In this document: in pieces, positions 39,361-49,560 of the stretch
Numbering within the stretch: position 1 is the first letter of the stretch
Layout of the letters: each line of letters opens with the position of its first letter
NCBI GenBank assembly: GCA_001577715.1
Contig: LQAA01000091.1
Coordinates: 17,098-81,097 of the forward strand
Length of the DNA stretch: 64,000 bases
Origin: Candidatus Adiutrix intracellularis
Lineage (GTDB): Bacteria > Desulfobacterota > Desulfarculia > Adiutricales > Adiutricaceae
Direction of reading: 5' to 3'
Program-made: the position numbers and the translations under genes
The notes under the pieces: model-generated
Databases searched by the model: none
Seen by the model: only the letters and a program-made list of their open reading frames with translations
Told to the model about the DNA's origin: nothing

Positions 39361-39549
39361 TTCAAGGTCTCTCCATAAGAGATCTTTAAAGTAGTGGAAG
39401 CTTTTTAAGGTATTTGCTATTTCTTAATGGTTAATAGGGTATCCTAATACTTTAGCTATAAGAGACTGTAAAGGCGAGTGTAAAGTATTGGCCTTGCTTT
39501 TTAAAAAAGCTAGGCAAGTAACTAAATTCAGGCCTATGAACCCATTTAT
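39361..39549. other. Spacer, nothing recognised
   Basis: AT-rich sequence between the IS66 wreck and the exported-protein remnant. Confidence 0.3.
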
Positions 39550-41480
39550 AATGATTTCAGATGGTATCTATCTAAGATAAATTTCTCCATAACGGTTGCA
39601 ATAGTAGGTAGCTTCACGATATTCGGTAAGCCGCCGGAGGTTGATAACTAGTTTAATTTGTTGGTACACAATATCTTTATTTGGTTTGATAAACCGTAGT
39701 CCTTGCTGCTAACTTATGCGAACTTACCATATCCGTCATCTCAATTACAGAACTAGCAGATACTTGGCTTCCATCTCTAACTCTTATATCTATCGTACTT
39801 ACAGCCCTAGGTATCTTTATGATGCTGTTACCTTAAGTAAGATCATCAGCGATATCTTTTTGTAGTTGCTCTATTTCATAAAAACTCTAAAGTTTAGCTC
39901 ACACTAACTACCGATAATTCTAATAGTCTCTCAGCCAAGGATTGAACAACACCAATTTTAAAGAAAATAGCTTTAAATTTGGTTGTATTATAAAGATTAG
40001 TCTCTACCGTAACAAAATTTGTCAAGATATTGGTCTATGTAACCGCTAGAAAACTACCTGTGCTCACCGGCACGCTAGCTGTCTATGCACTAGTTATAGC
40101 CCTAAAACTATCTAATTACCACTGGTCGTACTATTTAGACTAATCGTCGCTCGACTGGTAGCATCAGCCACGGCTGTGTCACTGCTAGGTAAAGACATGT
40201 CGTTATTATCACCGGAAAGACTGAAGTTTACCGGCACCTTGGTATAATATTCTTCACCGTCTCCTTTAGTTGTAAGATAGCGTTAAATATTAATCTAACC
40301 GTTTCCGTTCTAAAAACAATCGTTGTAAAACTTAAATTGTATTGTTTATTATTGTTCCCAGAAGCAGCCTTAGCTTAGGGTTTCAAAATCATTTTATTTT
40401 GTTAATTTACAAAATTGTGTTGAGAATCCTTCATTGTCTGCATTTCAGCCATCGTTTCCAAACGCAGTTGATCTTTCAACGGCATATTAAAATAATAACT
40501 TAAAATAGATTAACTTGAATCTTATTAAGGTTACTGCTGTAATATTGATCTAAATCCATCGAAAACATCGGTACAGGTGTTTATTCCAGACCTGCGCTCC
40601 AAACGTTTGAGCTATTATTCAAATATTTAATTCGACCAAAAGCACCGATATTATCTACGTATCATTATTCAAAGTTTATCTTAACCGTCAGGATCTAGTA
40701 AAATGATGGATAACCAGTTAGCCGGGTACCCTAGCCCTTCGACGTTTTTTCTCTATTATTGTCGGATCGTAGCATCTGGAATCCTTTTGGTCAGACAACG
40801 GCGTGTAATGGTTCGCCGTTAGACGCAACTAGTTACACCAACTTTCTACACTAACATTCCTACGGTTGTGAGAACGCGTAAAGGTATAATCCAAAAAATC
40901 GCTATATCTAAATGTCAAATCCTTATTAAAAGAGAAACGCTAACCTAGCCTAAATTTTTCGATTATTTTGTTTCCGCTTATAGTGCGTAATCTCAATTAA
41001 TTAAACACTGTTATGCTTTCCATATTATACAGGGGCAACAGAAAATCTCTAGAGCTGGTAATGTATTTTCTCAGGTTCAGGCTTAAATTCAGTCAGATTT
41101 TCCTGTAACTCCTCAGTTAAGTTTCAGCCAGGAAATAATCGCCCCGTTTCCCGCTCCGAAACTGTCTGCTGCAATAGACGATTGCTGAGGTTGGCGGGGT
41201 TAAACTAACCTAAATTAGATGATTGACGGCCATACGAATCATTAAGCTTCCGGTTGTAAACATAGAGGTTAGGACTATAGTTTATACGTACCAGCCAAAA
41301 ATTAAAAGTTTGTTGCTTTCACCAGCAGGTCTGCTCACCTCTAGCAGACCCAGAAGTCTAAAATCTTGGTTTAAAACCGAGGTCTCCGCCGATACCATTG
41401 GAGTCGCAGCGAAAGCAAAAGCGGAAGCCATCAGTTCGTTATTTCAATTGAAGCTAAAATTAATCTTCTCTAGAAATTAA
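39550..41480 (-). pseudogene. Remnant of a large exported protein (porin- or filament-like), unidentified
   Basis: On the minus strand the upstream part gives a signal-peptide-like start, MASAFAFAATPMVSAETSVL (about 41430). Further down are MDLDQYYSSNLNKIQVN, QLRLETMAEMQTMKDSQ, RYLTTKGDGEEYYTKVPVNF, SLSGDNNDMSLPSSDTAVAD and IPRAVSTIDIRVRDGS. The Ser/Thr/Asp-rich strand pattern and the signal peptide suggest an outer-membrane or extracellular protein. There are many stops and frameshifts. It may contain more than one former gene. I could not assign a family. Confidence 0.4.
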
Positions 41481-42425
41481 TTCCGGCTTTTGTCGGGGTA
41501 ACGAGTCTGAGGGGAAACCGTCTTTTGTCGGCTTCGTTTTTACTTGCGTTAGACGCGTCGGGGCCGCACCGGCGGTTTAGCCGGGTAAAGGTTGGTTAAT
41601 TCACTCCCTAGATCGCTTAAATCGCCCAGCGAAGCGGGCGTAGAACTAGAAGATTGCTGGCTTGGGTTCTCAGGATAGAATGAATAGGACGGTTAGAAAT
41701 AGGCTCAGGACAACGCTTGAGCGGGAAATTTTTATAATTTACCTCTTTCTTATTCTTTTATGAGAAGGGGTAAAAGCTAAATTAGGCTGAACTTTAAACT
41801 TTGGGCCTCATGGTGAGGCATCTGCTAACGGGAATGATGGGTGGGGAAGAAAAAGGGTGGTCCGAAAGAAAAAATAGCAAAAATATAGCAACCGATTTGG
41901 TAGAAAGATTAATTAACCTTATGCGCGGATGAGGGTGGCTAGATGTGAGTTTATTCAGAGAAAGGGAAGGGAGAGAGAACAATAACTATGCCAAGTTACG
42001 GGGCGACTAGAAAATGTTAAGTGACGTTGGCTGGCCTGGGAAATATTTGCAAACTGAATCTAAACCTTAATTAAAATATCTTTAACTAAATATCATCAGT
42101 TTTCTTAAGTTAGCTAAACAAAGCGACTATTACCAAATTTAATATAAATAAAAAATAGATTAAATTATAAATTGTTTTTCTAACAAAATTATCTTCACTT
42201 TTTAAACTGCTACCGCTTGGAGCCGAGATCGAATTAAACCTTAAAATATTCCTGATGATATCGTCTTTTTTACTCTTAAGATAATTTTAATTGAATACTT
42301 AATTGTGGCGGCTTAATCTTAACTTAGCCCTGGGCTAGGCGCGGGAGAATAGAATGGCGGTAACGTCGGTGTTGTAAGCTCGAAAATATCGTCTGACTTA
42401 AAGAACTAAGAGTGAATATTTTTTT
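41481..42425. other. Decayed DNA upstream of the lytic transglycosylase
   Basis: It contains GC-richer fragments (41.5-41.7 kb) that read like protein on the minus strand and may belong to the exported-protein remnant. No named feature; the transglycosylase promoter should lie near the right end. Confidence 0.35.
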
Positions 42426-42491
42426 ATGTCTCTCGACCCTTGTCGGGAGGATGCTTTTCTGGTAAAAACAAAGAATCTAGAATTTCAGCTC

Positions 42492-44966
42492 ATGGGAAAG
42501 ACAATGTGTTTAACTAATTATCTATACCGCTTTTACCTGGTTCTTGCTTTTTTTGGGGGGCTTACTATTTTTACGGCCTGTGGGGGGGGGGGCTTAAATT
42601 CTACTATCGGTCGCTCGGCGGTAACCGTAGCCCAGGAGGGTGGGATCGGAGGCAAACGAAATTATACCCTGGGGCCCCAGTTTGAAGGTCGGCTTCACGA
42701 AATGATTAATCAGGAGGTGGAAGCTCTAGGTGGCATGGAAGGTGTACCTCTGGAGTTGAACCGCCAGGTGCTTTTGAATATAAACCGTTTTTTGAATGAA
42801 GACCGGGGCTTCATCAGGCGGGGGCTTAACCGGGGTTCTAAATATATACCTCTTATGAAGGCTATTTTTCGTCAGAAGGGTCTACCGGAAGACCTGGTTT
42901 ATCTGGCTCTGATTGAAAGCGGCTTCAACAACACCGCTACCTCTCCCGCTTCGGCGGTGGGTCCATGGCAATTCATAAGCAGCACCGGTAGTCGTTATGG
43001 TTTGGAAATTAATGAATGGGTAGATGAAAGGCGAGATCCGGTTAAATCCACCTATGCGGCCGCTGACTACCTGACCGCTCTTCACGATACTTTCGGTTCT
43101 TGGCCTATGGCTATTGCCGCCTACAATAGTGGCGAAGGCAAGATCATTCAGGGTATTCAGAATTACGGTGTTAGCAACTTTTGGGATATGTCCAGCGTTG
43201 GCGGCCACTTGGCCGATGAAACTAAACTTTATGTGCCTAGTTTCCTAGCTGCCACTTTTATTGCTAAAGATCCATCAGCCTATGGTCTAAATATTGAAAT
43301 GCAGCCTCCTGATAAGTGGGACGAGGTTAGTCTGCCCCAGGCTATTACTCTAGAAAAGGCGGCTCAATATGCTGGAATTACTGTCGAACGTCTGCAGGAA
43401 TTAAACCCACAGCTTAAGAAAAAATCTACTCCGCCCCAGAGGCCCGGCTTCATTCTACGCCTGCCCGCTGGTAGTCAGGAAAACTTTATTAAAGGCTATA
43501 ATCGGGCTGGTCAGGGTCTGGCTCTGGTTGCGGCCATTGCTCCTCCAGTACCTTGGCCTGGGGCTTCTATTACTTCACAGGTTCAGTGGAACCCAGAAAT
43601 CGCCTCTAACCTGTCAACTAACCGGGCTTTAATCCAGCCTGATGTGCAGACTTCGGTCAGATCGACTGTACCGGCCTTAGCCAGATCTACGGCATCTCCT
43701 TCGGCTTTAATCCTAGCCGGACCCGACGCCTCGGTTCCATCTAAAATTCACTCGGTAACTTCTGGTGAAACTTTGGGCGGTATTGCTATAAAATATGGGT
43801 TAACGATTAAAGAACTGTTGGCTGTAAATAATCTTAAAGATGTTAATATCTATATCGGCCAGAAACTTAAGGTTCCCGGCGGCTCAGCTTCCACTTCCGG
43901 CGGGGCGGTAGGCCGGACCGTGGCTAAATCAGCGGCTCCGATTGCTGTAAAAATTCATTCAGTGACTTCAGGCGAGACTTTAGGCGGCATTGCTATGAAA
44001 TATGGGCTCACTGTTGGAGAACTGATGCTTTTAAACGATCTTAAAGACTCTAGTCTCCGCGTCAGCCAGAAACTTAAGGTTTCCCACGCTTCAGCTTCGG
44101 TAACCTTTCCTTCGGCTGGATCGGTGGCTTCCGCCCCAGCTTCGGCTAAGCTAGTATCCTCAAGTTTGGCTAGATCAGCGGCCCTGGTTCCGATGAAAAT
44201 TCATTCGGTGGTTTCCGGTGAGACTTTGGGCGGCATCGCCATGAAATATGGGTTGACCGTTAGTAAACTAATGGCTTTAAATGATCTTAAGGGTCTCAGC
44301 CTCCGTGTTGGTCAGAAACTTAAGGTTTCTAATATTTCAACTCCGGCAATTTCTCCCTCAGTCACATCAGCGGCTCTCGTCCCGGCTCCGGCTAAGCCAG
44401 TGTCCTCAGTCGTGGTCGAATCGACGGCTCAGGCTTTACCTAAAACTCACTTGGTGGCCTCCGGTGAGGTTCTAGGCGGTATTGCCATGAAATATGGGTT
44501 GACTGTCGGGGAATTAATAACTTTAAACGGTCTTAAAGGATCCAGCCTTCGTGTCGGCCAGAAACTTAAAGTCTCCGGCGCTTCAGTTCCGGTAACCCCT
44601 CCTCGGGCTAGATTAGTGGCCCGCGCCTCGGCTCCAGCTAAGCTAGAATCTTCAGTCGTGGTTAAACCAACTGCCTTGGCTTTGCCTAAAATTCACCCGG
44701 TAGCCTCTGGCGAAACTCTGGGTGATATTGCTATGAAATATGATTTAACGGTTCAAGAGTTGATGGTTTTAAACCATCTTAAAGACACCAATATTCGCCA
44801 AGGCCAGAAACTAACCGTCACCGGCGGTGGCGTCTATCAAGTTACGGATGGCGACACTCTTTACAGCATTGCTAGGCGCAACAAAATCTCGATGGAGCAG
44901 TTGAAACAGCTAAATGGTTTGACTAGCAACAGTTTGCGTCTCGGGCAGACTCTGAAAGTAAAGTAA
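42492..44966 (+). CDS. mltD: MltD-like lipoprotein lytic transglycosylase with six LysM repeats
   Basis: Cleaves peptidoglycan glycan strands to 1,6-anhydro ends. Starting at ATG 42492 gives a lipoprotein signal with lipobox FTAC; the frame is open from 42426, but that would make the signal over 50 residues, and the ATG at 42504 is an alternative. The SLT domain (about 105-240) has the catalytic Glu in LALIESGF, then SAVGPWQFI and AIAAYNSGEG. A divergent LysM-like unit (ERLQELNP) follows. Then come six LysM units (from about 415 to the end), the first five built on SGETLGGIAMKYGLT and GQKLKV with Ala/Ser/Pro linkers. MltD usually has two or three, so the array has expanded. It acts at the outer membrane; no decay seen. 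Confidence 0.9.
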   Translation: MGKTMCLTNYLYRFYLVLAFFGGLTIFTACGGGGLNSTIGRSAVTVAQEGGIGGKRNYTLGPQFEGRLHEMINQEVEALGGMEGVPLELNRQVLLNINRFLNEDRGFIRRGLNRGSKYIPLMKAIFRQKGLPEDLVYLALIESGFNNTATSPASAVGPWQFISSTGSRYGLEINEWVDERRDPVKSTYAAADYLTALHDTFGSWPMAIAAYNSGEGKIIQGIQNYGVSNFWDMSSVGGHLADETKLYVPSFLAATFIAKDPSAYGLNIEMQPPDKWDEVSLPQAITLEKAAQYAGITVERLQELNPQLKKKSTPPQRPGFILRLPAGSQENFIKGYNRAGQGLALVAAIAPPVPWPGASITSQVQWNPEIASNLSTNRALIQPDVQTSVRSTVPALARSTASPSALILAGPDASVPSKIHSVTSGETLGGIAIKYGLTIKELLAVNNLKDVNIYIGQKLKVPGGSASTSGGAVGRTVAKSAAPIAVKIHSVTSGETLGGIAMKYGLTVGELMLLNDLKDSSLRVSQKLKVSHASASVTFPSAGSVASAPASAKLVSSSLARSAALVPMKIHSVVSGETLGGIAMKYGLTVSKLMALNDLKGLSLRVGQKLKVSNISTPAISPSVTSAALVPAPAKPVSSVVVESTAQALPKTHLVASGEVLGGIAMKYGLTVGELITLNGLKGSSLRVGQKLKVSGASVPVTPPRARLVARASAPAKLESSVVVKPTALALPKIHPVASGETLGDIAMKYDLTVQELMVLNHLKDTNIRQGQKLTVTGGGVYQVTDGDTLYSIARRNKISMEQLKQLNGLTSNSLRLGQTLKVK
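43735..44960 (+). repeat. In-gene tandem repeats encoding LysM units
   Basis: Five long units of about 230-240 bp (LysM plus linker), beginning near 43738, 43948, 44193, 44442 and 44685, plus a sixth, diverged LysM from 44827. The first five share codon-level similarity, including the SGETLGG segment, indicating amplification by recombination inside the gene rather than ancient domain duplication. Confidence 0.75.
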
Positions 44967-44969
44967 AAC

Positions 44970-46022
44970 TGTTGTGTATTTAAGCTTGAAAAAAGTACCA
45001 GCTGTGCTGATATATACACTCGACAGGAGAAATTTAATTATTGGACTTTTATACTAATCAAATAAATCTAAAGTCATACCTAAAAGAGTATTTTATTATA
45101 AAATATTATAATTATTTATAAAAATAAGGGGATTTTTTTTGTTAATTTTTTCTAACTAACCAAAAAATTGACCAGTATTTTTGAAGATTAACTAATATAT
45201 TTGGTGAGTAAAAGAATTTGTCTTAATGGACTAATATTATAATTACGTATTATTAAGTATAAAAAAATAACGTTATTAGAAAATTAAAAAAATTAAATTA
45301 CTCCTGATGAATATGTGCTGACGTAGGCGTTTTTTAATTTTAGCTCTAAACTGAAGTAGCATCTGAATTTTAAAATGATGAAGGTTTGCTAATTGCATCA
45401 AGAAAACATAAGGAGGCTGCTCAATTGGATGAGAGTAGCTTAGTACATACGAGATGGGAATGTAAATAGCATATAGTATTTGTAGTTAAGTATCGTAGGT
45501 AAGTAATCTAGAGGAAGGTTGAGACCGATATGGGTAAAATATTGTATGAATTATTTGAAAGGTAAGGTTTAGAAATAATAGAGGCTAAGTGTTATTCTAA
45601 TTATATCCACATGTTTATGAGAATACCACTGAAGTATAGCGTATCGAAAATAATGAATTATTTGAAGGGTAAAGCTCATTGGTGATATTTGATAGGCATG
45701 TTAGTCTGAAGTATAAGTATGGCAGCAGGTACCTCTGGTGTTGTGGGTACTATATGGATACGTTAGGTGAGAATGCAAAAAGGATAGTGGAATATATTAG
45801 GAAGCAATTATGGGAAGATCTAACAGTGGACTAGCTGATGGTGAAAGAATATGTTAACTCGTTTACAGGTGAGGTTGGTGAACAAAGGTAAAAAGAAATA
45901 GCCTCTTTGGGGGTAAGTTTATGAACATAATGTACTTAGTAAACTATTCAATACATCTTCAGGCGATACCGTACTAACTCCTTATAGGGATTAGTAGACT
46001 ACTCGCTGAGCGTGTAGTCCTG
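44970..46022 (+). mobile_element. IS200-type element, copy 3, interrupted by a TIR element
   Basis: The left end with hairpin CCAGCTGTGCTGA (44998-45010) is separated from the rest (from 45322, ACGTAGGCGTTTTTTAAT) by a 307-bp TIR element. The tnpA remnant begins near 45426, with YIVFVVKYRR then a TAA at the same codon as in copies 1 and 2. The HUH region is NYIHMF, and later YYMDTLGENAKRIVEYIRKQ, which still holds the catalytic-tyrosine region. The right end stops near 46022, abutting the chemoreceptor remnant, which it appears to have truncated. It begins just after the mltD stop. Confidence 0.78.
45011..45317. mobile_element. TIR element (MITE-like), copy 2, nested in IS200
   Basis: 307 bp, flanked by CTGA at 45007-45010 and 45318-45321, a 4-bp target duplication; removing one CTGA plus the element restores a normal IS200 left end. 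The ends share CAGGAGAAATTTAA and (reverse complement of the right) CAGGAGTAATTTAA. The interior aligns with 38227-38524, for example AGTATTTTATT and GACTAATATTATAATTA. Non-coding. Confidence 0.72.
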
Positions 46023-46029
46023 ATACGGG

Positions 46030-46560
46030 AGGATAATGCTTTATAGCATCATCAGCTATCTCCGTATCTCATAGCCATAAGAGTTAGTAATATATTTATT
46101 TCTGCTATCTTTGGGGACATAGTAGCAGTCGGTAATATCAATATTTTATAAAGGTTACACGTCGATGTTATGGCCGAGTTTATTCTAATAAGGAGAATAA
46201 TAGTTCGTTTTGTCGTACTCCGGCTTTTCTCCGACAAAGTTTTTATCTTTTTCGTTCAGAGCATTGGGTTCATAGGTAATGTAAAAGGGGGAGATATATT
46301 CCTTTTTGGCTAGGGTACGTTTCAAGATGTTATTTTTTTTGCGCTCATTGAGATTGCTATCCTTCAGGGACTCAAAGGCCGAAGCCAGTATTTTTGAGGT
46401 TACTCGGGCGCTTTGCGGTTCTACTCTGATTTTATTTTTGTAGCTGTCCGTTATTTCCTGGGCCAGGTTAAAGATGTTATTTTTAGATACTTCAAATAGT
46501 TTGTTGGAAACAACCATAGTTAGGGCCATAAAAGAGATGATTATCATGTTCGAAACTAGT
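46030..46560 (-). pseudogene. Methyl-accepting chemotaxis protein remnant (dCache sensor region)
   Basis: The minus-strand frame 46547-46185 gives 120 residues of a periplasmic sensor: ASAFESLKDSNLNERKKN, FYITYEPNALNEKDKNFVGE and YSPY, the family pattern of dCache chemoreceptors (wEPNAlDg.D..f...GrfvPY). In another frame about 46120-46050 reads DCYYVPKDSRNKYITNSYG, the next dCache block. Past that the gene stops at the IS200 right end, so the HAMP and signalling domains are lost. The N-terminal membrane anchor is only partly seen. With no signalling domain it cannot function; it adds to evidence for lost chemotaxis. Confidence 0.7.
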
Positions 46561-46908
46561 GAGAATACTTTGGTTTATAGGCTTATGTCTTTAAAAATAA
46601 TGTCACCCGATAATTTGGCGAATTAGTCTTGGTTTAGTTTAATTTAAAACTTGAATAGTCTAATAAAATTCAGGGTTGGAAGGATTATAGTATTTTAATC
46701 CCAAAAAAACCATAATTCATTCTGAAGTAGCACTTACGTATTTAAAGATAAAAGGTGGATTAGGTAGTAATCAGTTGCAGATTTCTTCTGAGAAAATAGG
46801 TTTAAGAAACAGCAAAAGGATTGGAAGTTTGTAGATTAATTTATATTAGGGGATCAGTCAGTAATCAGTTAAAATTAAGAAATTTTTGTTAAAATATGGT
46901 TATGTTAA
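46561..46908. other. Decayed DNA, nothing recognised
   Basis: Lies downstream of the amidotransferase gene on the other strand. No terminator was identified. Confidence 0.3.
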
Positions 46909-47622
46909 TTAGTAGTTTAGGTTATTAATAAACCGTTGTAGCAGTGAAGCCGCAACAGGAGTATCTTCTATTGGTAGACCCCATTTGATAGCTTGATCGC
47001 TGACTGTTTTTAGCTCGGATGTGGTTGAATGAATATATGTTTTCATTATGGCGCCGTTAAATTCAGGGTGGAATTGAAAAGTGGCTGTTTTGGAGCCATA
47101 CATAAGAATTTGGTGCGGGTCATGGTCGGAAGCGGCGACTGTGACGGCTTGAATCGGGGGGACTAGTACCGTCTGGCTGTGGGCCATGTTGGCTTTGAAT
47201 GCGGCCGGGAGGTTGGTAAATAGGTCGTAGCAATTAGTCTTTGGATTTAGATTAACCTCGTGGGTGCCAAGTTCCAGTCCCTGGGGGTGATAGATAACTT
47301 GGCCCCCAAAGGCTTGGGCAATTAACTGGTGTCCGAAGCATATTCCCAGTACTGATGTTTCGGTTTCAATTGCGGTCCTAAGCCAAGCGGCACAATTTTC
47401 GCTCCAGGGCTTCCGGTCGGTGACCATAGCCGTGGAACCGGTAACTATAACGCCGGAAAACGTAGAGGCGCTTCTCGGCATAGATTCAAACATAACATGC
47501 CGAACTACTGTTTCAATGTTGTGGTAATTGGCCATGTTAAGAAAAATTGCGTCGAAGGTATCAATTCCACTAATAATTTGGGGAATGTTTCCTGTCTGTA
47601 TTATTAATATTGGTTTCGGCAT
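46909..47622 (-). CDS. Class I glutamine amidotransferase (GMP-synthase-like, YfeJ type)
   Basis: 237 residues with the class I amidotransferase fold: oxyanion GVIVTGST, nucleophile elbow GICFGHQLIAQAFGG (about residue 96), and FQFHPEF with His and Glu. It begins MPKPILIIQTGNIP. It is a free-standing amidotransferase of the kind found next to various ligases or used in glutamine-derivative hydrolysis; no synthase partner is adjacent, as it is surrounded by decayed genes. The ATG is not preceded by a strong ribosome site. It is intact in frame, and the conserved catalytic residues suggest selection, but the substrate is unknown. Confidence 0.85.
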   Translation of the reverse strand: MPKPILIIQTGNIPQIISGIDTFDAIFLNMANYHNIETVVRHVMFESMPRSASTFSGVIVTGSTAMVTDRKPWSENCAAWLRTAIETETSVLGICFGHQLIAQAFGGQVIYHPQGLELGTHEVNLNPKTNCYDLFTNLPAAFKANMAHSQTVLVPPIQAVTVAASDHDPHQILMYGSKTATFQFHPEFNGAIMKTYIHSTTSELKTVSDQAIKWGLPIEDTPVAASLLQRFINNLNY

Positions 47623-47924
47623 TTTTTGAAAGTATAAAATCGTTAGGTCAATAAAGTCAAGAAAATAAATTTATTTTTCTTTTTAGAATACTTTCCGCGC
47701 AAGAGTGATCTTAGTTATCAAGATTATTTTAGTCTAGCCTTTATTATAGGCGGTAGTTTTAAAGGCTAATTTACCTATAATCTCGGGGGCGGACATCTTA
47801 CTATCAGCTATCCTGTCGTCAACTGGGTTGTGCTCAATTGTGGACATGACAAGTATAATGGCAGTATATCGCTTATTTGAGATTTATTATCGGTTATAAT
47901 CGGACAGCGCTAAAGCGAACTGAG
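47623..47924. other. Decayed DNA, possibly start of the MtaA-like remnant
   Basis: It contains short plus-strand pieces that could be the N-terminal part of the uroporphyrinogen-decarboxylase-fold remnant that follows, but none is diagnostic. Confidence 0.3.
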
Positions 47925-48300
47925 GAATAAAAGGAGAACCTTAACAAGGTAATCGAAGCGATTTATGAGATGAGATTACCAGTCATATTTTATACTTGTG
48001 TTGATGTTATGACGTGAATGAAGAGTTGGCTAAGTTGGAGAGCGACGCCCTGAGCCTGGATACTTTTGTCAGTTTAAAGTAATTAAAAGGCTATATAGTT
48101 TCCCTGATGATGATAGGCAATTTAATTTCTTGTTTATTAGAATCCGGCAGTTTTGAAAGCGTTTTTTTCGGAAGTTAGTACCCTGTTAGATCAAAACATC
48201 GATATTCTAGCTCTTACGTGCGGCTTCAGTACTTTTATATCCTTTAAAAATATTATCTCGTTTACTTAGGTTGTTAATAATAGTTAAAAAAGGCTAGTTA
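47925..48300 (+). pseudogene. MtaA/UroD-family methyltransferase remnant
   Basis: The plus strand reads, with stops and frameshifts, VIEAIYEMRLPVIFYTCVD, LESDALSLDTFVSLK, MMIGNLISCLLESGSFESV and TLLDQNIDILALTCGFST then SFKNIISF. This follows the family order LG.D.lS.D..v.l...k, l.GNl.p..LL..GtpE.V, D.laPGCGi...TPleNi. In corrinoid-dependent methylotrophy such proteins move methyl groups from a corrinoid protein to coenzyme M or folate. It is followed at once by a corrinoid-activator remnant, supporting that role over haem synthesis. Confidence 0.6.
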
Positions 48301-48334
48301 TCTAATTTATTTAGGGGAATATTACTATCATAGT

Positions 48335-49560
48335 TAAAATATAAACTATTATTCTAGGGGCGGCTAGATTGGTTGGGGTATCGATTGAATCTTTTTGCGA
48401 AGCGAACGATAGCTGCGAAAAGTGCAAAGTAAGCTCGCTTGATCCGGAGCAATTTTTTTCTTTAAAAATAACGGCTGGTCACAAACTCTTTAGTACTGAA
48501 TAAATTTATTTATTCTGGTTTGCCAGGTCAAAGTCTACGGCGATGTGGTTGTTATAGTGGACGGTAAAATAGTCTAAATAATTCTTTAAAAATTCTGATG
48601 TAGGGGCTTAGTCTGAACCTTATGAAGAAGCCCTTTATCTCCAAACTATTTAACTGCTATGAAACTCTGATCTATAGTGGTGAGACTAAACTGAGAAGGG
48701 AAGCCAGGGATACCCGGGATATTACCTAGTGGTTGATATCAGTATGATTGCTTTATATTTCTGATCGGTCTTAAGACGGGTGCTCTGCTGGCCTTTGATT
48801 CGGTCTAAATCTATAAACCATTTATGCGTAGGATGTTTTAGGGAGTATCAATTTTGCCTCCAAAGGTTCGAAGCTGGACTGCTTTAAACAGCTTTTATTG
48901 AGCTTTTCTGGGCGATGTTAAATAAGTTAACGTAGGTGGAGGCTTATCTCTAAAGAGAATATTTACAAAGTGATTTTTAGTGGGAACACTGTGATGTTGT
49001 ATCTAGCTTGCAGTATAGATCCGTTCTCTCTGGGGTATTAGTCCTATACTTCGGAATCTTTTGTTTGCAAATACATTATTATTCTACTCGGCCTTAGCCT
49101 TTTGTTTTTGGTAAAATATATTTGCCGCCGGTCATCTTCGCTTTTATCGGGTTAGATATAATTTCCGGTTCTTGGTCTCCGGACTGAATCGGGTGTGGGA
49201 TACAATGGGTTTTGTTAATATCAGTACTAATAGTGGAATGGTTCTAGCTAAGGAAGATCATTTGGTCGCCATTGAGAGGCGACGTTATCGGGCTGAACGG
49301 TCAACTGACGTTTGTTGAATAGGGTGCCTTTAACAATATATTGAAAAAATATATGCGCAATATTAACGGCGAGCTGGTTTTTATGTAGCTGATGAAATCT
49401 ACTTAATCCAGTTAATCCAGAAAGATATTCGCTAGGTTCAACTGATTAAGGCGGCTGTTTGGGTTTGAATCGAATCTTTATTAGTTTAGTTCAGTCTGGC
49501 GGTAGAAGATATCGACTCGGTGGTTATCGCCGGCTTATTTAGGTACTATTTAAATTAAAC
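48335..49560 (+). pseudogene. Corrinoid-protein reductive activator remnant (RACo/RamA-like, DUF4445)
   Basis: The N-terminal [2Fe-2S] ferredoxin part reads ILGAARLVGVSIESFCEAND followed by SCEKCKV (48350-48435). The ASKHA-type part gives VVDISMIALYF where VDIGTTT is expected, then IYKVIFSGNTVMLYLACSID (about 48960) for the vGNT.M.HL..g motif, and IYLIQLIQKDIR with VQLIKAAVWV and VVIAGLF (about 49400-49530) for the ITQ.DIRevQLAKgAI...iAGgFG region. Stops are numerous. Such proteins re-reduce Co(II) corrinoids by ATP hydrolysis for methyltransferases or CODH/ACS. Its loss beside the MtaA-like remnant indicates a dead methyl-transfer module. Confidence 0.68.
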
